Of a stretch of 55,655 nt of DNA, positions 40,909 through 49,400 are shown one piece after another. The stretch lies in IMG/VR virus record IMGVR_UViG_3300001686_000006, positions 1 through 55,655 of that record; one strand, given 5' to 3'. Source of the stretch: a virus. Positions within the stretch are counted from its first letter, which is position 1. Each line of letters opens with the position of its first letter. The translations under genes were made by a program, and so were the position numbers. The notes below the pieces were generated by a model. The model was not told where the DNA came from, ran no database searches, and worked only from the letters and a program-made list of their open reading frames with translations.

Positions 40909-41160
40909 ATGCCAGACGAAGTTTCTACCACCACCACCGAAGCTGTCAAGAAGATGAGCGACGGGACCGTGAAGATCTCGGTCGAGAAATACAACGAGTT
41001 GCTCGAGAAGGCGGCCATCAAGCCTCCGGTGATCAACCGCACCATCGTCCACAAGACAGCCGAAATGCTCACTCAAGAGCATCAGGCGTGGGGAGCCACC
41101 TTCATGGGGGCGGGTGTGGCGCTCTTCGTCATCGGAGCATTCCGCTACAAATTCGCCTAG
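40909..41160 (+). CDS. Membrane-anchored protein
   Basis: 83 residues; GCTAGGAGAGTATATG leader. Thr/Lys-rich soluble N-part, then C-terminal span (TFMGAGVALFVIGAFRY). Unknown; it borders two structured RNAs. Confidence 0.62.
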   Translation: MPDEVSTTTTEAVKKMSDGTVKISVEKYNELLEKAAIKPPVINRTIVHKTAEMLTQEHQAWGATFMGAGVALFVIGAFRYKFA

Positions 41161-41839
41161 ATCTTCTAGAGAGATGAGATTGCAGCAGTGTGGATCCTGG
41201 ACTTTATAACGCCAGCTTTGGGGTTATAAAGGGGTGGGAGCGGTCTAATAAACCGCCGCGACCAGATTGACCCCGCGCACTGCTCTCATATTCTCGAGAG
41301 GGATCAACGCTGTCTACTGGTGAAAAGCAGCATTAAGTTGGCTACAACATCCACTCCGGACGGCCGGTACACGGGTGAGATAGCCAGTAGACAGCACGAT
41401 CCGAATCAAATGCGAGCTCTCTTAGAGCTTATATTAGGAGGCCTATCTGGATCCGCAGTACGTGACCGTCTAACGACAGGCCAGTCGATCCGGAGATGGA
41501 GAAGTCTGATTACGGGGTAGGTCCGCATAGGACTAGAAGTTGGAAGGGGTAGATCAGACATATTAGTACAAGCGTCCTAGCGGACGGGTGAGGTCTCAAC
41601 ACTGGGGGTACTGCGGTGGCGCATACCTTAAACGATCACCTAAGCATACAAGATCTGGAGTATGCTGAAATGGCGCCCAGTGCTCGCTATCGCTAGCACT
41701 CATTTCTCCTAAAGGGTGTGATTTTAACTCAGGGGTACCAGCGGCTAATGCGCTCTGGTATTAAACGACAGCAAATGGCACGGTTTGGCAAGTTTTCTTG
41801 CCGAAATGCCCCACCGTCCGTACGCGCCCCTGACTTAAT
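41161..41839 (+). ncRNA. Large ornate-type structured RNA region (about 670 bases)
   Basis: No convincing coding frame, but dense pairing. A: 41174-41179 plus 41185-41190 with 41278-41289 (5-base bulge). B: 41202-41210 with 41223-41231 (9 bp). C: 41240-41244 with 41252-41256. D: 41309-41320 with 41384-41395 (12 bp perfect). A local hairpin: 41415-41420 with 41424-41429. E: 41522-41533 with 41574-41584 (bulge). F: 41600-41606 with 41676-41682. G: 41643-41649 with 41660-41666. I: 41724-41735 with 41827-41838 (one mismatch). J: 41736-41743 with 41751-41760. K: 41780-41784 with 41813-41817, and 41787-41792 with 41797-41802. Pseudoknot candidate: 41504-41510 with 41553-41559, the latter inside E. 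It may be one ornate RNA or several. P20 starts one base later. Confidence 0.62.
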
Positions 41840-41865
41840 TTCGCGGGAATTTCATTGCCTATAAT
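41840..41865 (+). promoter_or_regulatory. Phage promoter P20
   Basis: TTCGCG, GGAATTTCATTGCC spacer, TATAAT; begins directly after the last pairing of the large RNA. Confidence 0.85.
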
Positions 41866-41899
41866 GAGAAGAAACCATATCCCTTTAAGGAGTATTTCA

Positions 41900-42181
41900 A
41901 TGACCACACCCGAGTTTACCGCTCGCAACGTCGCGAAATTCCTCGCGAAGGCAGTCGTCGCCACCAAGACGGCTCGTCTGACCGCCGATGTCGTGGCTGA
42001 CCACACCAACTACGAGAAGGACGACACCGTCGTCGATCTCGGTAGCCAGGTGGTCGGCTGGTACATCAGCGCGAAGCTCGAGCCCGTCACGGACAAGATC
42101 GTCGACACCACCGCAGACTTCGTCACCGAGCAGCGCAACAAGCGCCAGGCCAGGAGAGACGCCAAGAAGAAGGACCAGTAA
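41900..42181 (+). CDS. 93-residue helical cassette protein
   Basis: AAGGAGTATTTCA upstream. FTARNVAKFLAKAVVATKTARLT, a short segment DLGSQVVGWYISAKLEPVT and a basic end (RNKRQARRDAKKKD). No known family. Own promoter and terminator, like the 28-32 kb cassettes. Confidence 0.7.
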   Translation: MTTPEFTARNVAKFLAKAVVATKTARLTADVVADHTNYEKDDTVVDLGSQVVGWYISAKLEPVTDKIVDTTADFVTEQRNKRQARRDAKKKDQ

Positions 42182-42188
42182 ATCTCAG

Positions 42189-42222
42189 AAAGAGGATCCC
42201 TAACCCGGATTCTCTTTTTTTC
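42189..42222 (+). terminator. Terminator T16
   Basis: AGAGGATCC...GGATTCTCT hairpin (one G-T), then TTTTTT. Confidence 0.82.
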
Positions 42223-42244
42223 TTAATTAGCGAAAGGATTCGCA

Positions 42245-42655
42245 ATGTCAGATCTGACCCAGCTTGTTGTCGGTCCGGGCGAGCCGGATAACGCTGAGCT
42301 CGGAGAGATTCTCGAACGATATCGAATAAATGCCGAGCTGTCACGCCGTGCCGCCGCAGCTCAGCTTGAGCTAAGTTCTGAGTACGTTCGTTTGGTCGAA
42401 CGAGGAAAGCGCACATTTACTCTCGGAATGATGCCGAAGGTACTGAGCATCTATGACATAACTTACGAACTTGAACTCGATCGAATTGTATTTGATCGTT
42501 ACTCCGTTCAATTCTCGAGTCGCATCCGAGAAGCTCGATACAAGGATATCGAACGTCCTAATCGAGACGAACGTCTTGGCCAAATAGTACGACTCTTGGC
42601 TATCACAGATGAGGAAACTCTGGACCAAATTTACCGAAGATTACTTCGCGGCTAA
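42245..42655 (+). CDS. XRE-type HTH regulator
   Basis: 136 residues. GCGAAAGGATTCGC upstream. AELSRRAAAAQLELSSEYVRLVERGKRTFTLG is the helix-turn-helix; the remaining 85 residues form a helical dimer/ligand region (YELELDRIVFDRYS). Its stop overlaps promoter P21. Could repress the P-type promoters or early genes; the target is not shown by sequence. Confidence 0.78.
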   Translation: MSDLTQLVVGPGEPDNAELGEILERYRINAELSRRAAAAQLELSSEYVRLVERGKRTFTLGMMPKVLSIYDITYELELDRIVFDRYSVQFSSRIREARYKDIERPNRDERLGQIVRLLAITDEETLDQIYRRLLRG

Positions 42656-42670
42656 AACACGTCGTGTAAT
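42645..42670 (+). promoter_or_regulatory. Phage promoter P21
   Basis: TTCGCG, GCTAAAACACGTCG spacer, TGTAAT; overlaps the regulator gene's end. Confidence 0.78.
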
Positions 42671-42697
42671 GATACCCAACCTACCGAAGGAGTATTC

Positions 42698-42853
42698 ATG
42701 AACGAGTTCGTGGAAAACCTCAAGCATCAAGCCGAAGAGAACCCACTTGTGGCTCTCGGTATTGCAGCTGCGCTGCTTACCGCGACAAGCAAGCTGGTCA
42801 ACTCGATGGCCTGGAAGCAGGAGGTTGCCCGACGTACCAGGAAGACCCCCTAG
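42698..42853 (+). CDS. 51-residue membrane-anchored peptide
   Basis: AAGGAGTATTC upstream. MNEFVENLKHQAEENPLVALG then one span (VALGIAAALLTATSKLV) and a basic end. Own promoter and terminator. Confidence 0.65.
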   Translation: MNEFVENLKHQAEENPLVALGIAAALLTATSKLVNSMAWKQEVARRTRKTP

Positions 42854-42867
42854 TAGTACCTATCAGA

Positions 42868-42897
42868 AAGAGAAGCCCTAACACGGTTTCTCTTTTT
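42868..42897 (+). terminator. Terminator T17
   Basis: AGAGAAGCC...GGTTTCTCT hairpin, then TTTTTT. Confidence 0.85.
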
Positions 42898-42921
42898 TGC
42901 CAATCGGATTCGAGGAGTTAG

Positions 42922-43563
42922 ATGCAAGATTTTCCGCCCAATAGTGCCAAGGCGAGAGAACGATCTCAAGGACCGCCGTCAGATGAGCGCCGGACCAAGA
43001 TCGAGCAGGTCACTTCCGCCACGGCTGAACAGCGGAAGAAAGGATTGGGAGGTCGGTTCAAGGAGACTTTCATCGGTGGTAGTGCGCGCGATGCCGGAGA
43101 ATATATGATGATGGAAGTCATCATCCCGTCGGTCAGAGATTTAATGGCTGAAGCCGTCCACTCGCTCACCGATCGGATGATCTATGGCAATCAGCGTCCC
43201 CGGCGAGGTACGACCACATCTTCATATTCTGGTCTGGGACATGTCGACTATCAGGGAATGAGTCGTTCGAATCGGCCGCCTACTACTCGCACCTTGTCTC
43301 AGACCTCGAGAGCCCGTCACGACTTCGGGGAGATTGTCATCCCCAACCGCCAGGAAGCCGAAGAAGTGCTCGATCGGCTGTACGACGTGCTGTCTCAGTA
43401 CGGTTCGGTGCCAGTGGCCAATCTCTACGCGCTTACCGGAATCCAAAGCAGTCATGCAGATCACAAATGGGGATGGACTTCGCTGCGAGGAGCCAAGGTA
43501 GCTCGTCTCCGAAATGGCGGATATTTACTGGACCTACCCAACCCAGAGCCATTGGATAGATGA
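42922..43563 (+). CDS. Conserved phage protein of unknown function
   Basis: 213 residues. Motifs GGRFKETFIGG.ARDAGEYM, PSVRDLMAEAVHS, RHDFGEIVIPNRQEAEEVLDRLYD and KWGWTSLRGAKVARLRNGGYLLDLP make a block conserved, from memory, across many actinobacterial and Firmicutes phages with the genes that follow. No enzymatic residue is clear. The stop overlaps the next start (ATGA). Confidence 0.7.
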   Translation: MQDFPPNSAKARERSQGPPSDERRTKIEQVTSATAEQRKKGLGGRFKETFIGGSARDAGEYMMMEVIIPSVRDLMAEAVHSLTDRMIYGNQRPRRGTTTSSYSGLGHVDYQGMSRSNRPPTTRTLSQTSRARHDFGEIVIPNRQEAEEVLDRLYDVLSQYGSVPVANLYALTGIQSSHADHKWGWTSLRGAKVARLRNGGYLLDLPNPEPLDR

Positions 43564-43823
43564 GTAAGAAGAAAAAAGAGTATCGGCCGAAACGAGCCGA
43601 CCGATCCTACGGATCCGACAGACCCAAAAGAGTGAACAAATCGGAGGAATTCCGGGTCTGCGATAAGCCAGGTTGTGCCAACGTTGTTTCAGTCGCCGAT
43701 AAGCCACGATATGCCGGACCGATCTATTGCGTATTACATCGAGAAAGTGAATCACATGGACGATTCTCCGAAAACGGAAACGGAACGTATAGCTCGTCCG
43801 CTTCCCTGCCCCGAGTGCAATAG
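43560..43823 (+). CDS. Small zinc-binding-like protein
   Basis: 87 residues. Basic start (KKKKEYRPKRADRSY), then CDKPGC...YCVLH, a Cys/His cluster fitting a small zinc fold, and a Ser-rich tail. Overlaps both neighbours. Confidence 0.6.
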   Translation: MSKKKKEYRPKRADRSYGSDRPKRVNKSEEFRVCDKPGCANVVSVADKPRYAGPIYCVLHRESESHGRFSENGNGTYSSSASLPRVQ

Positions 43824-43929
43824 CACTAGAGGATATTCTCGAGTGGGTAAATTTCGCTCACAGTGTCTGAACTGTAATTCTCTGCTCAAGAACGCAGAGG
43901 TCAACCAAGAAGATCTAGATCCTCAATAA
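43756..43929 (+). CDS. Zinc ribbon protein
   Basis: 57 residues in another frame, overlapping the previous gene by 68 bases. CPECNSTRGYSRVGKFRSQCLNC is a classic two-pair zinc ribbon. Ribosome site weak (GAGAAAGTG). Possibly a DNA/RNA-binding or transcription-related accessory. Confidence 0.62.
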   Translation: MDDSPKTETERIARPLPCPECNSTRGYSRVGKFRSQCLNCNSLLKNAEVNQEDLDPQ

Positions 43930-43938
43930 GGAGTCTTA

Positions 43939-44886
43939 ATGAAATTCATTCCACCCGCGATCAGTCGAAAGGTCGCTGAGCAAGGTCTACTTGCTCGCAA
44001 GAACTCGCCGACAATCCTGCTGGGAGTTGGCGTGGCCAGCATGGTGGGTTCCACGGTTTTGGCCTGCCGGGCAACCCTCAAACTTGACGACGTGCTGTCT
44101 GAGATCAACGCCGACAAGCAGAAGGCTGTTATGGCCAAGGAGAAGGTCGCCGCGGGTGAGGTTCCGGCCGGGACCACATATTCCGATCAGGAGTTCAAGC
44201 GCGACAATACGATCATCCTCACTCGTGGAGCGATCAGCATTGTCAAGCTGTATGCACCTTCGGTTATTCTCGGTGGCGTGGGCATTGTCTGCCTGACCAA
44301 GTCGCACCGGATTTTGCAGAATCGCAATTCGGCCTTGACTGCCGCCTATATCGCCGTGGATACGGCGTTCAAGAAGTATCGCGAACGAGTCGTCGATCGC
44401 TACGGCGAAGAGATCGACCGCGAACTCCGATATCCATCGGAGGAAGTCACGATCATCGACGAAGAAACCGGTAAGGCCTTCGATACGGTGCATGCGGCTC
44501 CGGGTGAGCCCTCAGGCTACGCGCGGTGGTTCGACGAGACGAACAGCAACTGGACTGCGGCACCGTTTGACAACAATAATTGGGTCTTTCTGCGTATGCA
44601 GCAGAATTGGGCCAATGATCAGCTTCACGCTCGGGGCCATCTGTTTCTCAACGAGGTCTATGCGATCTGTGGTCTACCCCATACTTCGGCCGGATCGGTA
44701 GTGGGCTGGCTGTACAAGCGCGACAACATCGCAGGCGACAACTGGGTCGACTTTGGCTGCTTCGATAAGCAGAATGGGCAACCGATCGAGTTCTTCAATG
44801 GTCGTGAAGGGGCGATTCTCCTCGATTTCAATGTCGACGGGTTGATCTGGGACAAGATCGACCAGAGCGTTGAGAACAGCTCATGA
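43939..44886 (+). CDS. DUF6353-like membrane protein 2
   Basis: 315 residues, AAGGAG upstream. KNSPTILLGVGVASMVGSTVLA (about 22-43) and a second span IVKLYAPSVILGGVGIVCL (about 97-115) precede a soluble domain with FLRMQQNWANDQLHARGHLFLNEVYAICGLPHTS. Same order as the gene at 38276, longer. It is the first of a trio with the next two genes. Membrane-embedded; role unknown. Confidence 0.72.
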   Translation: MKFIPPAISRKVAEQGLLARKNSPTILLGVGVASMVGSTVLACRATLKLDDVLSEINADKQKAVMAKEKVAAGEVPAGTTYSDQEFKRDNTIILTRGAISIVKLYAPSVILGGVGIVCLTKSHRILQNRNSALTAAYIAVDTAFKKYRERVVDRYGEEIDRELRYPSEEVTIIDEETGKAFDTVHAAPGEPSGYARWFDETNSNWTAAPFDNNNWVFLRMQQNWANDQLHARGHLFLNEVYAICGLPHTSAGSVVGWLYKRDNIAGDNWVDFGCFDKQNGQPIEFFNGREGAILLDFNVDGLIWDKIDQSVENSS

Positions 44887-45746
44887 GTGCTGCCGAAAAG
44901 GCGGTTGACACCGCGAAGGAAGTTGTGGCCGAGGCGGCTGACGAGGTCTCAGAGAAGGCTGAGCAGTTCGCCGAATACGCTCGCCGGTTGAATCGAGCCA
45001 AGGCTCAGTTCTATCTGCTCGGCATGGCTGTGGGTGGGCTTACCGGGGCCGTGGTGACCTATAAGCTCGTTTATGCGAAGGCCGAGACCAAGTATTCCAA
45101 GATCGCCGATGACGAGATCGCGGAAATGGGCGAGCACTACCGAGCCAAGAGCCGAGCGCTCGACGCCGAGGCGGCCAAGCGTCCGGTGGAGGAGATCGTC
45201 AGAGATCGCGGCTATGCCTCGCCGGAGCCACCGCAGGGGGACAAGCCGCCGATGGCGGTTCCGCCGCCTCGGGGGGTGACCGAGAACGAATCCGCTTCGC
45301 CCGAGAAACCCGAAGTACGTAACATATTCACAGAGCAGGAAACTCAGGCCATTCCGGAATGGGATTGGCACACTGAGAAAAAGCGGCGATCGCCGGATAT
45401 CCCGTACGTCATCCACTACGACGAGCGTTTCGATACCGAAGGCTATGCCGACGTCACCCTGACGTATTACGACGGCGATGATGTTCTGTGCAATGAACGG
45501 GACGAAATCATCGACCCGGAGAGACGTACGGAATTGTTGGGCGAAGGCTATTTGGATCGGTTTGGTCACGGTTCCAATGATCCGTCCATCGTCTATATTC
45601 GCAACGATACGCTGGAGATCATTTACGAGGTGGTGAAATCACCACACTACTACGCAGAGGAGGTACACGGGTTTAAGCACGAAGACCTCTACCGTGGCAA
45701 CCTCGAACGCATGCGGGCGAGGGAACGGGATGACAACGAAGACTAG
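44883..45746 (+). CDS. Conserved membrane-anchored phage protein
   Basis: 287 residues, ATGA overlap. N-terminal Ala/Glu coiled coil, a span (FYLLGMAVGGLTGAVVTYKLV), a Pro/Glu linker and a C-domain (PYVIHYDERF, VTLTYYDGDDVLCNERDE, RFGHGSNDPSIVYIRND) seen, from memory, in many phages beside DUF6353-like genes. Likely part of one membrane complex. Confidence 0.72.
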   Translation: MSAAEKAVDTAKEVVAEAADEVSEKAEQFAEYARRLNRAKAQFYLLGMAVGGLTGAVVTYKLVYAKAETKYSKIADDEIAEMGEHYRAKSRALDAEAAKRPVEEIVRDRGYASPEPPQGDKPPMAVPPPRGVTENESASPEKPEVRNIFTEQETQAIPEWDWHTEKKRRSPDIPYVIHYDERFDTEGYADVTLTYYDGDDVLCNERDEIIDPERRTELLGEGYLDRFGHGSNDPSIVYIRNDTLEIIYEVVKSPHYYAEEVHGFKHEDLYRGNLERMRARERDDNED

Positions 45747-46275
45747 CCAGAATCTGACCCAGGATTACCTTAATTGGTTAGGCTCTCAGATCCAAAACGA
45801 GCACAGTAATCCGGACAAGACCTATCAAGGCTTGCTCTTCACTATGTTCGAGAAGAACTTCGAGTTCAGTATGCCCATGGACGAGAATCGCATGGTCGAT
45901 GGGCTAGATCTACGGGTGGAGTTCGCCCGCGAGAATCGTCTACGCCCCACTGCCTTGCGTAATCTGGGTCCGTGTTCGTTTCTCGAAGTGGTGATCGGAC
46001 TGTCTCGTCGATTGGCATTTATCGCCGGAGGCGATGCTTCGATATGGGCCTGGACCCTCTTGAGCAATCTCGAGTTGCACAGGCTGTCTGATCCGTTCAC
46101 GCCAGCCAAGCAGCGTAAAGCGTTGACGATCATGGACACGGTGATCAACAGATCATATTCACCCGACGGAACTGGTGGCTTCTTTCCGTTGGCGTGGCCC
46201 GATGAGGATCAGACCGGAGTAGAGCTCTGGTATCAGATGAACGCCTATGCCACGGAAATCCATCCGGAGCATTAA
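45730..46275 (+). CDS. Conserved phage protein of unknown function
   Basis: 181 residues, overlapping the previous gene. YLNWLGSQI, DENRMVDGLDLRVEFA, LGPCSFLEVVIGLSRRL, INRSYSPDGTGGFFPL and GVELWYQMNAY are a known conserved set across phages (memory, not searched). Probably cytoplasmic and helical. Confidence 0.68.
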   Translation: MTTKTSQNLTQDYLNWLGSQIQNEHSNPDKTYQGLLFTMFEKNFEFSMPMDENRMVDGLDLRVEFARENRLRPTALRNLGPCSFLEVVIGLSRRLAFIAGGDASIWAWTLLSNLELHRLSDPFTPAKQRKALTIMDTVINRSYSPDGTGGFFPLAWPDEDQTGVELWYQMNAYATEIHPEH

Positions 46276-46281
46276 AGAAAA

Positions 46282-46470
46282 ATGACTGTTATGCCCAGAC
46301 CAAAGGAAGTTCTACACGACGAAACCCCATCGATCGTCAAGGACCATAAATTCGAGCCGAGAGGAGAATGGTGGACGTTGTGTAAGCACTGTCATCTTGC
46401 TGAAAGTGCCCACGCGGAAACGACCCGGCGGTTTCAGTACTACAGCGATGATCTAACTGAAGACATCTGA
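46282..46470 (+). CDS. Small zinc-finger-like protein
   Basis: 62 residues. WWTLCKHCHLAESAH gives a compact Cys/His cluster. Weak ribosome site; the ATG at 46291 is an alternative. Sits directly before the replication gene. Confidence 0.55.
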   Translation: MTVMPRPKEVLHDETPSIVKDHKFEPRGEWWTLCKHCHLAESAHAETTRRFQYYSDDLTEDI

Positions 46471-46481
46471 TAAGGAGGATA

Positions 46482-49400
46482 ATGGATTTCTATCAGATCC
46501 GGGTACGAGAAACGAAGGACAAGCTCTTAGAGCTATATCCAGACTTCGTCATCGGCCGTTCTGAGGATCTGATGGTCCAGGGTGGAAAGTTCTATGCCAT
46601 CTGGGATCCCGAGAAGGAACTATGGTCTAGAGATGAGTACGATGTGCAACGACTCGTCGATGAGGATTTGCTCCAGGAGAAGGAGAGACTGCAACGGGAA
46701 ACCGGGCAGACGTACACCGTAAAGTTCATGCGGTCGTTTCACTCCAACTCCTGGGCGCATTTCCGGAAATTCATGTCGAATATTTCCGACAACAGCCATC
46801 CGCTGGATAACAAGCTGGTGTTCGCCAATACCGAGGTGAAGAAGACCGATTACGCTAGCCGCAAACTCCCATACGCTATCGGAGAAGGGGATATCTCCGC
46901 ATGGGATGAGCTGATGTCTACACTATATTCACCTGATGAGCGGGATAAGGTGGAATGGGCGATTGGCTCTATCATTGCTGGCGATTCAAAGAAGATCCAG
47001 AAGTTCTTGGTCTTCTACGGACCACCGGGTACCGGGAAATCAACGGTTCTGAACATTATTCAAAAGCTATTCGAAGGCTACACAACCTCCTTCGATGGCA
47101 AAGCCCTAGGGTCATCCAACTCGCAATTTGCCACTGAGGCATTCAGGTATAATCCGCTGGTAGCAATTCAACACGACGGAAACCTGAGTCGCATCGAGGA
47201 CAATGCGCGGCTGAACTCGATCGTCGCTCATGAACAGATGACGATGAACGAAAAGTATAAGGCGTCATATTCTTCGCGAATTGATGCCATGCTGTTCCTG
47301 GGATCTAATCAACCGGTAAAGATCTCTGACGCCAAGTCAGGCATCATTCGTCGGTTGATCGATATTCATCCTACAGGAATCAAGTTCGGGTCCAAGCATT
47401 ATCAGGCGCTCCTGACTCAGATTGACTTTGAACTTGGTGCCATAGCGCACCATTGCCTCACTGTTTATTTGAGTATGGGCAAAAATTTCTACAATGCTTA
47501 TCGCCCGTTGGAGATGATGCTGCAAACCGACATCTTCTTCAACTTTATCGAAGCCCACTTCGACGTGTTCAAAGGCCAGGATTACACCACGTTGAAGCAG
47601 GCATATTTGCTCTACAAGGAATACTGCTCGGAAAGTGGGATCGAACGGCCTTTGCCCCAATACAAGATGCGCGAAGAACTGCGCAACTACTTCGATGAGT
47701 TCAAGGATCGAGCCGAGATCGACGGCGAAACTGTTCGTAGCGTGTATCGAGGGTTCACGGCAGAGAAGTTCAAGGCGCCCAAAGATGACAAGACCGCATT
47801 CTCATTGGTCTTGGAAGAGACGATATCTCTCCTGGATGAGGATCTAGCGTCGTGTCCGGCTCAGCTCGCGAATGCCAACGGAATGCCTTCCAAGCGATGG
47901 TCAAATGTACAGACCACCCTGACAGATATTGATTCGCGAGAAACTCATTACGTAAAAGTTCCAGAAAATCACGTGGTGATCGATTTCGATCTCAAGGATC
48001 AGAATGGCGATAAGGGTTTGGAACGAAATCTGGATGCGGCTTCGCATTGGCCTGCGACGTATGCAGAAATCAGCCGTTCTGGTTCGGGGATTCATCTGCA
48101 CTATATTTACGAGGGAAATCCCGCTGAGCTCGCTCCCATGTTCGCCGAGGGAATCGAGATCAAGGTCTATTCTGGTGATGCTGCGCTACGAAGGAAACTG
48201 TCGCTCTGCAACGCAGTGCCCGTGGCAAAGATCAGCTCGGGGTTGCCGCTCCGAGAGAGAAAGGATAAGATGCTTAAGGACAAGACGATTCAGAGCGAAC
48301 AAGGATTGCGGGCACTGATCCTACGGAATCTGCGCAAAGAGATCCATCCGGGAACCAAACCCTCGATCGATTTCATCAAGAAGATTCTCGACGACGCTTA
48401 TGAATCGGGCATGAAGTACGACGTAACTGATCTGCGTAGCCGAATCGTAGCCTTTGCCAACAACTCGTCCAATCAGGCCTCGGCGGCTCTGAAGGTGGTC
48501 ACCGAGATAAAATGGGCCTCGGCTGACGCTGGAGAGACCAAGGAAGAGGCATTCACGGCCGAGCATAAGGTAGAGGTATCCGACGATCGACTGGTGTTCT
48601 TCGACGTCGAGGTATATCCCAATCTGTTTGTGATCGCCTGGAAGTTCCAAGGGTCATCCGAAGTGGTGCGAATGATCAACCCCAAGCCGCACGAAGTGGC
48701 TGAGTTGTTCAAGTTGAAGCTGGTGGGCTTCTACAATCGTCGTTACGACAACCATATTATCTATGCCGCGGCCATGGGCGCCAGCACAGAGGAACTGTTC
48801 CGCTTGAGCACCAAGCTCATCGAGGGAAACCGCTCGGCTACCTTTGCCCAGGCCTACAATCTGTCCTACGCCGATATTTGGGACTTCTCGGTAGAGAAGA
48901 TGAGCCTGAAGAAATTCGAGATCAAACTCGGAATTCTGCACATGGAGTTGGATCTGCCCTGGGATCAACCGGTGGATAAGAAACACTGGTCTCGTGTGGT
49001 GGAATATTGTGTCAACGATGTAATCGCTACTGAAGTCGTGTTCGAGGATCGTAAAGCTGATTTCGTGGCTCGGCAAATTCTGGCTGAGCTATCTGGGCTC
49101 ACAGTCAATGACACCACGCAAACTCATACGGCCAAGATCATATTCGGCGATGACGTCAAGACGGCAAACAAGCAGTTCGTCTACACCGATCTCTCAAAGG
49201 ATTTCCCGGGGTACAAGTTCGAGCTGGGTAAGAGCTATTACAAGGGCGAAGAGCCAGGAGAGGGTGGCTATGTCTACGCTGAACCGGGAATGTATGAGAA
49301 CGTAGCGGTATTGGACGTTGTGAGCATGCATCCCAAGAGCATTGACCTACTTAATCTTTTCGGCCCGTATACGAAAAATTACGCTGCGCTTACAGAGGCT

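Noticed and set aside
41320-41520. 66-residue + frame inside the large RNA region
   Set aside because: Its GTG lacks a ribosome site and lies on the 5' strand of a 12-bp perfect stem. It could still be real if conserved as protein.
41161-41839. Group I intron as the reason for the folded 670 bases
   Set aside because: Flanking frames do not join across it, the gene before ends with a proper stop, and no intron-type endonuclease is present.
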